From contig NZ_JAGGLD010000005.1 of the NCBI RefSeq assembly GCF_017874255.1, forward strand, positions 124,001 to 188,000: a stretch of 64,000 bases of DNA, read 5' to 3'. Below, piece by piece: positions 1 to 8,410 of the stretch. Origin of the DNA: Paenibacillus shirakamiensis. Lineage in GTDB: Bacteria; Bacillota; Bacilli; Paenibacillales; Paenibacillaceae. Within the stretch, counting starts at the first letter, position 1; each line of letters opens with the position of its first letter. The notes beneath the pieces were generated by a model, which was not told the origin of the DNA, searched no databases, and saw nothing but the letters and a program-made list of their open reading frames with translations. The position numbers and the translations under genes were made by a program.

Positions 1-876
1 CCGCTCTCCCGCATACTTCGCTTCTTCTTCTTGACGTTTCATATCAAAGATACGTGCGCGTAGCACTTGAAGAGCTTTATCTTTGTTGGAGTTCTGCGAT
101 TTGCCATCTTGACATGTAGCCACAATTCCCGTGGGAATGTGCGTAACACGAACCGCGGATTTGGTAGTATTTACAGACTGCCCACCCGCTCCACTGGAAC
201 AGAAGGTATCGACTCGAATATCTTTATCGTGAATTTCGATATCGAAATCCTCAACTTCTGGCATCACCGCAACGGTAGATGTAGACGTATGGATACGACC
301 ACCGGATTCCGTCGTCGGAATACGCTGAACTCGGTGTGCACCACTCTCGAATTTCATTTTGCTATACGCACCTTGGCCGTTGATCATGAAAATCACTTCT
401 TTAAATCCGCCCAGATCGCTGGAGTTCACATCCATCACGTCAACGCGCCAGCCTTGGTTATCGGCATATCGAGTGTACATGCGATATAAATCAGCAGCGA
501 ATAAAGCGGCTTCATCTCCGCCTGCTGCTCCGCGAATTTCGACAATTACGTTCTTGTCATCATTCGGGTCCTTAGGTAGTAATAGCACATGTATTCTTTC
601 CTCAAGCTGCGCTTGGCGGGTGGTGAGTTCTTCAATCTCCATTTTCACCATATCACGCATCTCATCATCGAGCTTCTCGGCTTGCATAGCTTTCGCTGCA
701 TCCAGTTCTTCCATCACGGTTCTGTATTCAGTAAACGCCTCATAGGAAGGCTGTAAGTCCGATTGTTCCTTAGAATAATCTCTTAATTTCTTCGTGTCAC
801 TGGCCACATTCGGATCACAGAGCAACTCGCTCAATTTGTCATAACGATCCGCAAGGGATTGTAATCTATCCAACAA
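1..876 (-). CDS. prfA: Peptide chain release factor 1 (3' end beyond window)
   Basis: Class I release factor that recognises UAA/UAG in the ribosomal A site and triggers peptidyl-tRNA hydrolysis. The translated 292 residues carry the GGQ motif ([13 protein letters not shown]), which reaches the peptidyl-transferase centre, and the RIPTTE segment, whose P-x-T tripeptide marks RF1 rather than RF2 (SPF). RF1 is usually about 355 residues, so roughly 60 C-terminal residues lie outside the window. The start is a TTG at 876 ([15 protein letters not shown]), preceded by AGAGGTGA at a suitable distance; no ATG fits. The reading frame is open to the window edge. In related genomes prmC usually follows, but that part is not visible here. 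Confidence 0.97.
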   Translation of the reverse strand, partial: MLDRLQSLADRYDKLSELLCDPNVASDTKKLRDYSKEQSDLQPSYEAFTEYRTVMEELDAAKAMQAEKLDDEMRDMVKMEIEELTTRQAQLEERIHVLLLPKDPNDDKNVIVEIRGAAGGDEAALFAADLYRMYTRYADNQGWRVDVMDVNSSDLGGFKEVIFMINGQGAYSKMKFESGAHRVQRIPTTESGGRIHTSTSTVAVMPEVEDFDIEIHDKDIRVDTFCSSGAGGQSVNTTKSAVRVTHIPTGIVATCQDGKSQNSNKDKALQVLRARIFDMKRQEEEAKYAGER

Positions 877-1026
877 GGGAAGTCACCTCTCTTGTATATA
901 ATAATATGCACGGTTTAATATGCATTCATAACGTTACATTTGCAAAGTAAAAAAACACAATATACGACTTTTTATTATATCATAGTCTATTCGATTTGAA
1001 CAGAAATGTCCTTCCACCGAAATCAT

Positions 1027-1059
1027 CAAAAAACCCCAATTGCTGTATGCAATCAGGGT
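1027..1059 (-). terminator. Rho-independent terminator of ychF
   Basis: An 11-bp stem (ACCCTGATTGC / GCAATTGGGGT on the minus strand, two G-T wobbles) with a 5-nt loop is followed by six T. It sits just past the ychF stop codon. Confidence 0.85.
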
Positions 1060-1080
1060 CATCTGAATAGGATAATTACT

Positions 1081-2181
1081 CTACACGTTGAAACGGAAAT
1101 GCATAATATCTCCGTCTTTTACAATGTACTCTTTGCCTTCGAGGCGAACTTGCCCACGTTCCTTAGCTACGTTCATGGTTCCAGCGGCTACGAGATCATC
1201 ATAAGATACCACTTCCGCCCGAATAAATCCGCGTTCGAAATCCGTATGAATGACACCCGCGGCACCCGGTGCTTTCGTTCCTTTGCGAATCGTCCAAGCC
1301 CTTACTTCCTGTACACCTGCCGTGAAGTAAGTGTATAGACCAAGTAGGCGATAAGCAGCTTGAATCAAGCGGTCTAGACCTGAAGCATCTAAGCCCAGCT
1401 CTTCCAAAAACATCGCTTTGTCTTCTCCCTCTAACTCGGCAATTTCCGCTTCTACTTTGGCACTAATCGGTACCACTTCCGCATTCTCGGCTGCTGCAAA
1501 TTCTCTAACTTGCTGCACAAATGGATTACTATCCGCTTCTGTGACTCCATCTTCACTTACATTCGCTGCATATAAAACCGGCTTAAGTGTGAGCAAATGG
1601 AGATCACGTACAATTTGACGCTCTTCTTCAGAAAGGTCAATGCTGCGTGCAGGCATATCGTTATAAAGGGCTTCCTTTACACGTTCAAGCACTTCTACTT
1701 CAAGCGAAGCCTGCTTGTTGCCACCCTTCATGTTCTTACGGGAGCGGTCAATCTTCTTCTCAACGCTATCGAGATCGGCGAGAATCAATTCAAGATTAAT
1801 CGTCTGAATGTCACTGATCGGGTTGATTTTGCCATCCACATGGGTGATGTTCTCATCTTCAAAACAGCGCACGACATGCACGATCGCGTCTACCTCACGA
1901 ATATGGGCCAAGAATTTGTTGCCTAGTCCTTCGCCCTTACTTGCACCACGAACCAGACCTGCAATATCAACAAATTCAAAAGCTGTAGGTACCGTTTTGT
2001 TCGGAACTACAAGTTCTGTAAGCTTATCCAGACGCTCATCGGGAACTTCTACTACGCCGACATTCGGGTCAATCGTACAAAATGGGTAGTTCGCGGATTC
2101 AGCCCCCGCCTGTGTAATTGCATTAAACAGTGTGGATTTACCAACGTTCGGGAGACCCACAATCCCTGCTTTTAAAGCCAT
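1081..2181 (-). CDS. ychF: Redox-regulated ATPase YchF (Obg-family)
   Basis: Member of the universally conserved TRAFAC/Obg-like NTPase family, ATP-preferring, linked to ribosome and stress functions. The P-loop GLPNVGKST sits at residues 8-16, the switch region contains [11 protein letters not shown], and the second nucleotide motif is [18 protein letters not shown] coiled-coil insertion and a C-terminal TGS domain follow (ending [12 protein letters not shown]). At 366 residues the length is the family norm. A longer reading frame starts with TTG at 2190, but the Shine-Dalgarno GAGGAG (2191-2196) abuts that codon and is 9 nt from the ATG at 2181, so I place the start there. It has its own promoter and terminator. 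Confidence 0.97.
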   Translation of the reverse strand: MALKAGIVGLPNVGKSTLFNAITQAGAESANYPFCTIDPNVGVVEVPDERLDKLTELVVPNKTVPTAFEFVDIAGLVRGASKGEGLGNKFLAHIREVDAIVHVVRCFEDENITHVDGKINPISDIQTINLELILADLDSVEKKIDRSRKNMKGGNKQASLEVEVLERVKEALYNDMPARSIDLSEEERQIVRDLHLLTLKPVLYAANVSEDGVTEADSNPFVQQVREFAAAENAEVVPISAKVEAEIAELEGEDKAMFLEELGLDASGLDRLIQAAYRLLGLYTYFTAGVQEVRAWTIRKGTKAPGAAGVIHTDFERGFIRAEVVSYDDLVAAGTMNVAKERGQVRLEGKEYIVKDGDIMHFRFNV

Positions 2182-2226
2182 ATATGACAACTCCTCGTTA
2201 TTTGTAATTGCTAATCATCTTCAACC

Positions 2227-2255
2227 ATAGTACATATAGACCGCCAATAATTCAA
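2227..2255 (-). promoter_or_regulatory. SigA-type promoter for ychF
   Basis: On the minus strand TTGAAT is followed after 17 nt by TACTAT, about 45 nt upstream of the ychF start. Assigned by eye. Confidence 0.5.
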
Positions 2256-2276
2256 GGAAAAGGGTGAAATTAGTAA

Positions 2277-2308
2277 GGCTAGAGCGAACGCTTAAGTTCG
2301 CTCTAGCC
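2277..2308. repeat. Perfect 13-bp inverted repeat
   Basis: GGCTAGAGCGAAC and its exact complement GTTCGCTCTAGCC flank a 6-nt loop. It lies between the ychF promoter and the AT-rich gene ending at 2440. There is no clean T run on either side, so it could be a weak terminator for the minus-strand gene at 2440 or a structural element. The rest of 2309-2439 shows only a 6-bp AGAGCC/GGCTCT pair near 2393-2420 and no gene. Confidence 0.6.
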
Positions 2309-2439
2309 AGCCATTTCTAAGGGTACCTCATCCAACGAGTTATAAATACCTAAATATGTAGTCAGTTGAAGTCACCATACTGCTGCTCCATTAGAGCCCT
2401 GTAAACAGTCAAGGACGGCTCTGGCGCAGAGAACCTTTC

Positions 2440-2853
2440 TTAAAGAATTTCTTGCCGAATTGAAGCTCCGAATGTAATTCCCACTAAAAACCATAGTGCA
2501 TAAATTAGGAGACACGAAGCTAATAAGAGAATTGAAAATCTAGTTATTGGAAGTATTAAAATTGAAATTGTGAGAGCAATTGTTAATGTAATAGCAATAG
2601 AACAGTATAATAAAAGTTTGTTCGTTTTCTGAAAGTAAACTTTTTGGTTAAGATTAAAGTTCATAATGAAACCTAAAAGTCTAAAATAAAAACCAAATAA
2701 AATCAGTGCCGCTATCGGATGTAGCAGAACAAATAACATATTATCCGTTGCTATTGCAAAATTACTAAATTGAATAAATAATCGAAGCGAATATAGTAAC
2801 AAAATGAAAAACCCAATAACCAAAAGTGCTTGAGTAACAGTTTGCTTAAACAC
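2440..2853 (-). CDS. Small multi-pass membrane protein, unknown function
   Basis: I do not recognise this family. The protein of about 137 residues is strongly hydrophobic, with about four predicted membrane segments (starting near ALLVIGFFILLLYSL, then LLHPIAALILFGFYF, LLLYCSIAITLTIAL and ILLLASCLLIYALWF) separated by short basic loops. Start choice: the frame is open to a TTG at 2892, but that codon has no ribosome binding site. The GTG at 2853 has GAGGGG (2865-2870) 11 nt upstream, so I prefer it; the longer form would add MKYYIFKRGVVKK. The gene is much richer in A+T than its neighbours and is transcribed divergently from the secreted-protein gene at 2970, with a palindrome between them. 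A partner or immunity role is possible but only inferred from the arrangement. Confidence 0.6.
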   Translation of the reverse strand: MFKQTVTQALLVIGFFILLLYSLRLFIQFSNFAIATDNMLFVLLHPIAALILFGFYFRLLGFIMNFNLNQKVYFQKTNKLLLYCSIAITLTIALTISILILPITRFSILLLASCLLIYALWFLVGITFGASIRQEIL

Positions 2854-2899
2854 CTTTTTGACAACCCCTCTTTTAAAGATATAATACTTCAAAAAATAA

Positions 2900-2925
2900 T
2901 TACCATAATAAGTAATTTATGGTAA
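2900..2925. promoter_or_regulatory. Palindrome in divergent promoter region
   Basis: TTACCATA and TATGGTAA form an exact 8-bp inverted repeat separated by 10 nt, in the short region between the divergent genes starting at 2853 and 2970. Its placement suits an operator acting on both promoters. A TATAAC hexamer lies about 20 nt downstream on the plus strand. No regulator gene is adjacent. Confidence 0.4.
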
Positions 2926-2969
2926 TATATTAGATGTTTCTATTATAACAAAAGGAGTGGAAGAAGAAA

Positions 2970-3668
2970 ATGATTAAAAGAGGAGTTCTGGCGTTAGTAT
3001 TAACACTACTATTAATGTTACCTACTCAATCTGAATCATCTGCTCAAGGCCTAAGTAATGAAAGTACGAAATCTCAACAACGAATCGCTTCCCTAGACGA
3101 GGTTAACAAAATTTTTAAACAGAACGGAAAAGCATTAATTACAGAGTCTCAAATTCCAACAATTGAACAAGTAAATGTAGCTCTTGCTAAATTGAAAGTT
3201 TCAAAAGGACATGCTCAACAAAGTATTGATTTAGGAAATGGCTTTTCTGTAGAAGCAAGTGTATCCGGATCAGTTAAGCAGGTAGCAGTACAGCCGACAG
3301 CTGAAGCGTCAGGAGCACCTATCACATATAGTGCTACTGCTCAGGGATCTTTTGGAGTAAAGGCACTTTACGTAACGATTTATACAATATCAATTAGCGA
3401 TAACTACACGTATACAAATGCTACTAAAATTACTTCTTATCAAAATCCCCCAAGTGCTTCAGCAGAGGGAAATATCGGTTGGATAGGCAAAATCACTGGA
3501 ACTCCTTCCGTACGCAACATTGATTCAACTGTTAAAGATGCAATAGCTGATGCTGAATACACATATATTAAGCTGGTAGGGAATTATTCCGGACATATTG
3601 AATTAAGATTTACTGCAACAGGAAATTGGTATATTCACGATACTTACATCGGGGATGCACATGCATAA
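2970..3668 (+). CDS. Secreted protein of unknown function
   Basis: A 232-residue protein with a classical Sec signal peptide: basic MIKRG, a hydrophobic core (VLALVLTLLLMLP) and likely SPase I cleavage after about residue 25 (SESSAQG). No lipobox, LPXTG or membrane anchor is visible, so it is predicted to be released. The first part of the mature chain is polar and helix-prone (residues 30-90). From about residue 95 it alternates in a beta-like way (VSGSVKQVAVQP, GSFGVKALYVTIYTISI) and ends with aromatic-rich HIELRFTATGNWYIHDTYIG. There are no cysteines. AAGGAG lies 12 nt before the ATG. The coding sequence is unusually AT-rich, like the divergent gene at 2440, which suggests joint acquisition. 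I do not recognise the family; a bacteriocin, toxin or surface-active protein cannot be distinguished from sequence alone. Confidence 0.75.
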   Translation: MIKRGVLALVLTLLLMLPTQSESSAQGLSNESTKSQQRIASLDEVNKIFKQNGKALITESQIPTIEQVNVALAKLKVSKGHAQQSIDLGNGFSVEASVSGSVKQVAVQPTAEASGAPITYSATAQGSFGVKALYVTIYTISISDNYTYTNATKITSYQNPPSASAEGNIGWIGKITGTPSVRNIDSTVKDAIADAEYTYIKLVGNYSGHIELRFTATGNWYIHDTYIGDAHA

Positions 3669-3677
3669 TATTTGTAA

Positions 3678-3719
3678 AGAAGTAGCTTCGAGAAAATTCT
3701 CGCAGCTACTTCTTTTTTT
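3678..3719 (+). terminator. Terminator of the secreted-protein gene
   Basis: AGAAGTAGCT/AGCTACTTCT encloses an inner CGAGA/TCTCG helix and is followed by seven T. It is a strong intrinsic terminator immediately after the stop at 3668. Confidence 0.9.
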
Positions 3720-3775
3720 GCACTCAAACATTTAAGCTAATTAAGAAATTTCCATCTTCCTACCAACACAATGTT

Positions 3776-4603
3776 TCACAAAGGATACCAAAAACCTTTC
3801 AGTACACTCACCTTAAGGTAGATGGCAAGAGCCAATAGCAGCAAGATGAAGAGCAGCACCGTCTTGTCTACGCTAGACATTTTCATACCCATATACCAAG
3901 TCCGTTTCGGATGAGCTCCAAATCCCCGCAAGTCCATAGCATTGGAGACTGCGTCAATATGATGCAAGGATGACTGCAAAAGCGGAACAACGACTAGAGT
4001 GAGATTCTTCATACGCTGAGCTATCGTTCCATCTTCTTTTGTAATCCCCAGGCCCCGAGCAGACAGTGAATTCAAGATATGTTTGAACTCCTGTGTAAGA
4101 TCTGGAATATAGCGAAAAGCAATACTTACCGCATAGGCGATCTTATAAGGAACACCGACTTTGTTCAGACTAGCAGCGAACCGACTTGGATGCGTCGTTA
4201 GAATAAAGACCAACGTAAGCGGAAGCAGTGTAATATATTTGGCTGATAACGTTAAGACATAGAACAAGGTCTCTTTATTAATTGTATTATACCCCAGTGG
4301 AATGAGAGGTGTGTTCGTACCCGTTAGTGTCGTTCCAAAAGTAGGTGTAATCAGTAGAATAAAGATAGCGTTCGTAAAAGTAAAAAAGATCAGAAACCAG
4401 AACAAAAATGCCATCTTGCGAAGTGGAATTCTAGCACTCCAAAGCAGAGCAACCCCAATCGCAATCATAACAGCGAATAGCCGCAGATCTAGGAACATAA
4501 ACACAACGACTGTCCATATTAGCCATAAAATAAGCTTCACCGCACCATCTAACCGATGAACCCAAGAATCTCCAGCTACATAAATCCCCCCGCCTTTGCT
4601 CAT
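3776..4603 (-). CDS. ecfT: ECF transporter transmembrane (T) component
   Basis: EcfT family (CbiQ-like) scaffold that couples ATPase to the substrate-binding S component in an energy-coupling-factor importer. The 275-residue chain has multiple membrane segments and two Ala-Arg-Gly-type coupling motifs in cytoplasmic helices: SLSARGLGI near residue 178 and MDLRGFGAHPKRTW near 226, which contact the ATPase grooves. The start overlaps the ATPase stop by 4 bp (ATGA), so the two are translationally coupled. It is the last gene of the S-A-T operon; the substrate is set by the S component and is not certain. Confidence 0.92.
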   Translation of the reverse strand: MSKGGGIYVAGDSWVHRLDGAVKLILWLIWTVVVFMFLDLRLFAVMIAIGVALLWSARIPLRKMAFLFWFLIFFTFTNAIFILLITPTFGTTLTGTNTPLIPLGYNTINKETLFYVLTLSAKYITLLPLTLVFILTTHPSRFAASLNKVGVPYKIAYAVSIAFRYIPDLTQEFKHILNSLSARGLGITKEDGTIAQRMKNLTLVVVPLLQSSLHHIDAVSNAMDLRGFGAHPKRTWYMGMKMSSVDKTVLLFILLLLALAIYLKVSVLKGFWYPL

Positions 4604-6303
4604 GCTTGCATCCCTCTTTTCTCATAATCTACGAAGGCTTGCACGAAGCGTTCTGGGGCTTGCAGTTGCTGGGCTTTGGCAAAACGAGATAAAGATACTT
4701 CTCGCAGGTGCGCTTTCTTCGTCACAACGGGATTGGATAGCACGTTCGCCACGTGATTCGCAGCAATAATCTCGCCACCAGAAAGAACAACCGCACGGCT
4801 AGCATATTCCAGTGCCAAATGCATGTCATGCGTAATGAAAATAAAGGCCATTCCTTGCCCAGCAAGTTGATGAATAAAGTCCATAAATTCCTTATAATGC
4901 TTATAATCTTGTCCTGCTGTGGGCTCGTCCAAAATCATGATCTCAGGCTTTAATACGAGAATTGAAGCGATACTAAGCCTCTTTTTCTGTCCATAACTGA
5001 GCGCTGAGACAGGCCAGTTGCGATAAGGATACAGACCACAAGTACGTAATGCCTCATCTGTCTTCGCCGTCATCTCATCTCCAGTGATGCCGCGCGCCCG
5101 AAGACCAATAGATACCTCATCTCGGATCAGATGTTGCGTTATCATATGATTTGGATTCTGCATGACATAACCGATGGCAGCACCACGTTTACGGATAGAC
5201 CATGAAGCTATAGATTCTCCTCGATAACGGATTTCCCCACGATCGGGCTTGTATATGCCCGTAATTAACCCGGATAAGGTAGACTTCCCCGCACCGTTAT
5301 TTCCTAACAATGCCACGGTTTCTCCTCTACTTAGCGTCAGGGATACATCCTTTATTACCGGTCGGCTCTTATCATAACCAAAAGTAAGGTGATCCAGCTC
5401 TAATAACCTTTCACCCTCCACATGAGGTGGATCAAACGGAATTCCTGCTGCCCATGCGTTAAGCTCCTCTCCGATAGAGGGATGCACATTCCCCTCAGGG
5501 TCGCTTAAACCCTTCATTCCCCCCATAGTAATCCCTGCATACTTCATAGCTTGAAGATGTAAAGGTTGACGAAGTCCATACTTGGATAGAGCGCCCTCTG
5601 CAAGAAGCTGATCCGGGGTTTGATCCCGAACGATTTCCCCTTCACTCATCACAATAATCCTGTCAATCGGTTGTTGTAACACATCTTCCACACGGTGTTC
5701 AATAATAATAATCGTCTTCCCCGTAGACTGATGAATATGATCAATTAACTTCATCGCTCTCGCACCACTAGCGGGGTCGAGGTTGGCTAGAGGTTCATCA
5801 AATAATAAAATATCCGCTTCGGTAGATAGAATTCCAGCTAACGACACACTTTGCTTCTGTCCACCCGAAAGATCTTGTGGGCCTTGAGATTCGAATTCTT
5901 CCATCCCCACCTGTGTTAATGATGCATATACGTCTTGCTTCATTTGCGAATGAGGAACTTGCTCATTTTCCATTTGGAAAGCCACATCTTCCCCGACCGA
6001 AAGACCGACGAACTGTGCATCTTGGTCTTGAAGAATGGTGCCTACATGGCGGCTAAGCTCAAAGATACTTAACTTGGCCGCCTCCTTCCCTCCGACGTAC
6101 AGAATCCCAGAAGATTCTCCACCGTAGGAAAAAGGAATTAGCCCATTGATGCAATGGGCTAAGGTTGATTTGCCGGAACCGCTGGGACCGGCAATCCATA
6201 TTTTTTCGCCGGACTGGATATCTAGATTGATGTTACGCAGGGTAGGTTCCGACTGACTTTTATAACGAAAGGTATAATTTTGAAAAGAAATCACGGGCTG
6301 CAT
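4600..6303 (-). CDS. ECF transporter ATPase, two fused ATP-binding domains
   Basis: Single 567-residue polypeptide holding both ATPase subunits of an ECF importer (YkoD-like architecture), in place of separate EcfA1/EcfA2. Domain 1: Walker A GPSGSGKST near residue 38, signature LSGGQKQ, Walker B ILLFDEPLANLDP, switch His in IIIEHR. Domain 2: Walker A GNNGAGKST near residue 334, signature LSYGQKK (Tyr in place of the first Gly), Walker B IMILDEPTAGQD, switch His in FITHDMHLAL. A linker of about 50 residues joins them. The gene lies 12 nt after the S-component gene and overlaps ecfT by 4 bp. Confidence 0.93.
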   Translation of the reverse strand: MQPVISFQNYTFRYKSQSEPTLRNINLDIQSGEKIWIAGPSGSGKSTLAHCINGLIPFSYGGESSGILYVGGKEAAKLSIFELSRHVGTILQDQDAQFVGLSVGEDVAFQMENEQVPHSQMKQDVYASLTQVGMEEFESQGPQDLSGGQKQSVSLAGILSTEADILLFDEPLANLDPASGARAMKLIDHIHQSTGKTIIIIEHRVEDVLQQPIDRIIVMSEGEIVRDQTPDQLLAEGALSKYGLRQPLHLQAMKYAGITMGGMKGLSDPEGNVHPSIGEELNAWAAGIPFDPPHVEGERLLELDHLTFGYDKSRPVIKDVSLTLSRGETVALLGNNGAGKSTLSGLITGIYKPDRGEIRYRGESIASWSIRKRGAAIGYVMQNPNHMITQHLIRDEVSIGLRARGITGDEMTAKTDEALRTCGLYPYRNWPVSALSYGQKKRLSIASILVLKPEIMILDEPTAGQDYKHYKEFMDFIHQLAGQGMAFIFITHDMHLALEYASRAVVLSGGEIIAANHVANVLSNPVVTKKAHLREVSLSRFAKAQQLQAPERFVQAFVDYEKRGMQA

Positions 6304-6315
6304 GTCTAGATGCTC

Positions 6316-6876
6316 CTATCTGTCTACGGATAAGTTCGTATTCTCCCGATTCCGCTTAGCGAATGCCCATACGGCTGGCAATCCGAGAACGAGGAAGACT
6401 AATATGTTAGCAGCAGAAGCTAAAGCTACCTGCGCTAGTATTTTATCGTTAGGTTCATTCATGACGTAAATATCAAATAATCCAGAGAATGTAAGGGACA
6501 CCACAATTCCTACTAGACCATATACAGTGAATAATAACAGATGCTTGCGACTAACTTGTCCCTCTTGTGGATTAAAACCTTTGGATAAGAAGATGAGTCC
6601 CATAAAGGCTGCCGTAATCCCTGATCCTAGCGCCCAGCCCCACCATACAATTCCGCCTTGCACAAAGTCACTGATGATATGTCCAATAATTCCCGCAAGA
6701 AAGGCTACAACAGGACCAAACAAAGCACCGAAAATAGCCAACAAAGCAATAGCTGGACGTAGCTGAGTATCTGCTATTAAAGGAATCCCAATCCAACTAG
6801 TTGCGCCATATAATGCTGCTCCGATGCCAATGGTAACTACAGTACGGGTGTTGAATTTCCAGATCGATTGACGCAA
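6316..6876 (-). CDS. ECF transporter substrate-binding (S) component, UPF0397-like
   Basis: Membrane protein of 186 residues with about five or six membrane segments. It resembles the UPF0397 group of ECF S components (IGIGAALYGATSW, TQLRPAIALLAIFGALFGPVVAF, WWGWALGSGI), which pair with fused ATPases and a T protein as here. The ligand of this group is not something I can assign from sequence; vitamins, vitamin precursors or methionine-like compounds are all possible. The start is TTG at 6876, with AGGAGG 8 nt upstream. Its SigA promoter at 6911-6939 leaves a leader of about 28 nt, too short for a THI-box (TPP) or other riboswitch. That argues against simple orthology with the riboswitch-controlled thiamine system. 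Confidence 0.88.
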   Translation of the reverse strand: MRQSIWKFNTRTVVTIGIGAALYGATSWIGIPLIADTQLRPAIALLAIFGALFGPVVAFLAGIIGHIISDFVQGGIVWWGWALGSGITAAFMGLIFLSKGFNPQEGQVSRKHLLLFTVYGLVGIVVSLTFSGLFDIYVMNEPNDKILAQVALASAANILVFLVLGLPAVWAFAKRNRENTNLSVDR

Positions 6877-6910
6877 ATAAATCGCCTCCTATAATTAAAT
6901 GTTAAATTTG

Positions 6911-6939
6911 ACTATAAGGGCATGACCGAGTAACGTCAA
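6911..6939 (-). promoter_or_regulatory. SigA promoter of the ECF operon
   Basis: TTGACG, 17-nt spacer, TATAGT on the minus strand; close to consensus and about 35 nt upstream of the S-component start. Confidence 0.75.
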
Positions 6940-7010
6940 TATAATTCTCTGTAAACTAGTAGGAATTATCTGTTAATTACATTTTATTCCTTTAAAGGTA
7001 GGAGATGTGC

Positions 7011-8168
7011 TTATTTTTGAACAAGACGCTTCGTTGCTTGCAGTGCATTTATATTAATCGCCCCGATCCCAAACATGGCCGTACGCAGCTCAAATTCCAC
7101 TTGTTCCAACAGATGGTCCAGCTTATTCTCGGATTCCACAGCGGGGGCGAGGAGCGCTCTACCAAAACCAGCTAAATCTGCTCCTAGGGCAATTGCTTTG
7201 GCTGCATCCACTCCCGTATGTAATCCCCCACTTCCGATGAGTGGCATGTCTGGAAGAGCCTGCCGAATATCTCGAATACATTCCGTTGTTGGATTTCCCC
7301 AGTCTGCAAAAGCTTCTGCGGCTGCTCTTCTTACCCCGTCCTTGCTGCGGAACTTCTCGACCTGACTCCAAGACGTACCCCCTGCCCCTGCTACATCCAC
7401 GAACGTAACGCCCACCTCTTGTAAGCTCTTGGCTACACTGGCATCAATGCCCCAGCCTACCTCTTTGATTCCTACAGGGATAGGTAGTTCGCGACATAAC
7501 TGCTCTATACGTTGCAGCAGTCCACCAAAAGATGTATTGCCTTCGGGCTGAAAGACTTCCTGAAGCCCATTCAGATGAAGTACGAGCATGTCTGCTTCGG
7601 CGATATCGACCGCCCGCTGACAATCTTCTACACCAAAACCATAATTCAGTTGTACCGCGCCCAGATTTGCAATAATCGGTATGGTAGGCGCCCATGAACG
7701 AACAGCAAAGGTAGAAGCTAATTCACTCTTTTCTACGGCAGCACGAATAGATCCTACTCCCATCGCCCAGCCTCGCCGCTCTGCCGCTTCCGCTAATCGT
7801 TCATTAATTCGGGCAGCAACCTGACTTCCTCCAGTCATCGAACTAATTAGTAAAGGTGTCCTCATCTCTTTCCCCATAAAATGAGTATCTAGATTAATCT
7901 CGTCAAAATCTAACTCGGGCAGGGCAAGATGTGTGAATCTATATCGCTCGAACCCACTGCTGATGCCATCTCCATTTACCTCTTCTTCTAAGCAGATTCG
8001 AATGTGTGCCGTCTTCCGTTCTGATGTTGCTCCTACTGCATCTGACATGCCCAAAGATGAATTTAAGTCTGCAAGTGGACTCCCTTCATGTGGAGAAGGA
8101 GTACTCGCGTAATTCTTTTGTTGGTTACGTGGTGTGAGCTGCCTTTTGAGGCGCTGAGTATATCGCAT
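7011..8168 (-). CDS. fni: Type 2 isopentenyl-diphosphate delta-isomerase
   Basis: FMN-dependent isomerase interconverting IPP and DMAPP, the C5 units for quinones, undecaprenyl phosphate and carotenoids. Family signatures: LLISSMTGG near residue 108, MGVGSIR, HLNGLQE with the downstream QPEG, IKEVGWG, VDVAGAGGTSW and the phosphate-binding LIGSGGLHTGVDAAKAIALGA. At 385 residues it has an N-terminal extension of about 45 residues (QLTPRNQQKNYASTPS) relative to many family members. The extension appears to be translated, because GGAGGG lies 5 nt before the ATG at 8168. A pair of tandem 22-bp repeats lies 57-100 bp upstream. It is a lone gene, not in a mevalonate cluster. Confidence 0.95.
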   Translation of the reverse strand: MRYTQRLKRQLTPRNQQKNYASTPSPHEGSPLADLNSSLGMSDAVGATSERKTAHIRICLEEEVNGDGISSGFERYRFTHLALPELDFDEINLDTHFMGKEMRTPLLISSMTGGSQVAARINERLAEAAERRGWAMGVGSIRAAVEKSELASTFAVRSWAPTIPIIANLGAVQLNYGFGVEDCQRAVDIAEADMLVLHLNGLQEVFQPEGNTSFGGLLQRIEQLCRELPIPVGIKEVGWGIDASVAKSLQEVGVTFVDVAGAGGTSWSQVEKFRSKDGVRRAAAEAFADWGNPTTECIRDIRQALPDMPLIGSGGLHTGVDAAKAIALGADLAGFGRALLAPAVESENKLDHLLEQVEFELRTAMFGIGAININALQATKRLVQK

Positions 8169-8224
8169 AATTTCCCTCCAATATCTATAAATAAAACAGC
8201 GTCTATTTTAGATATACCATCATT

Positions 8225-8268
8225 CTTTTTCTAACTTTTAATACTTCTTTTTCGTACTTTTAATACTT
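8225..8268. repeat. Tandem 22-bp direct repeats upstream of fni
   Basis: Two abutting 22-bp units (8225-8246 and 8247-8268) differ at two positions and share the core ACTTTTAATACTT. A period of 22 bp, about two helical turns, suits side-by-side binding of a regulator. They lie between the divergent fni and phospholipase-D-like genes. Confidence 0.65.
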
Positions 8269-8410
8269 ATAGTATAGCTGTATGTATCAATCAAGCCTAT
8301 GCTTGTCCAAAATAAATCGAATTCTTCCACGTCTAACTCCAATTAGTATGCTTCAATTATGCCCGATTAACGTTATATAGGATTAGGTATCTAGAGGAGG
8401 AATTTATTTT

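Noticed and set aside
67..745. Plus-strand open frames over the prfA region
   Set aside because: They lie antisense to prfA, which has clear RF1 motifs; no ribosome binding sites and no recognisable protein features.
6877..7010. TPP (THI-box) or SAM riboswitch before the ECF operon
   Set aside because: The promoter lies too close to the start codon to leave room for an aptamer.
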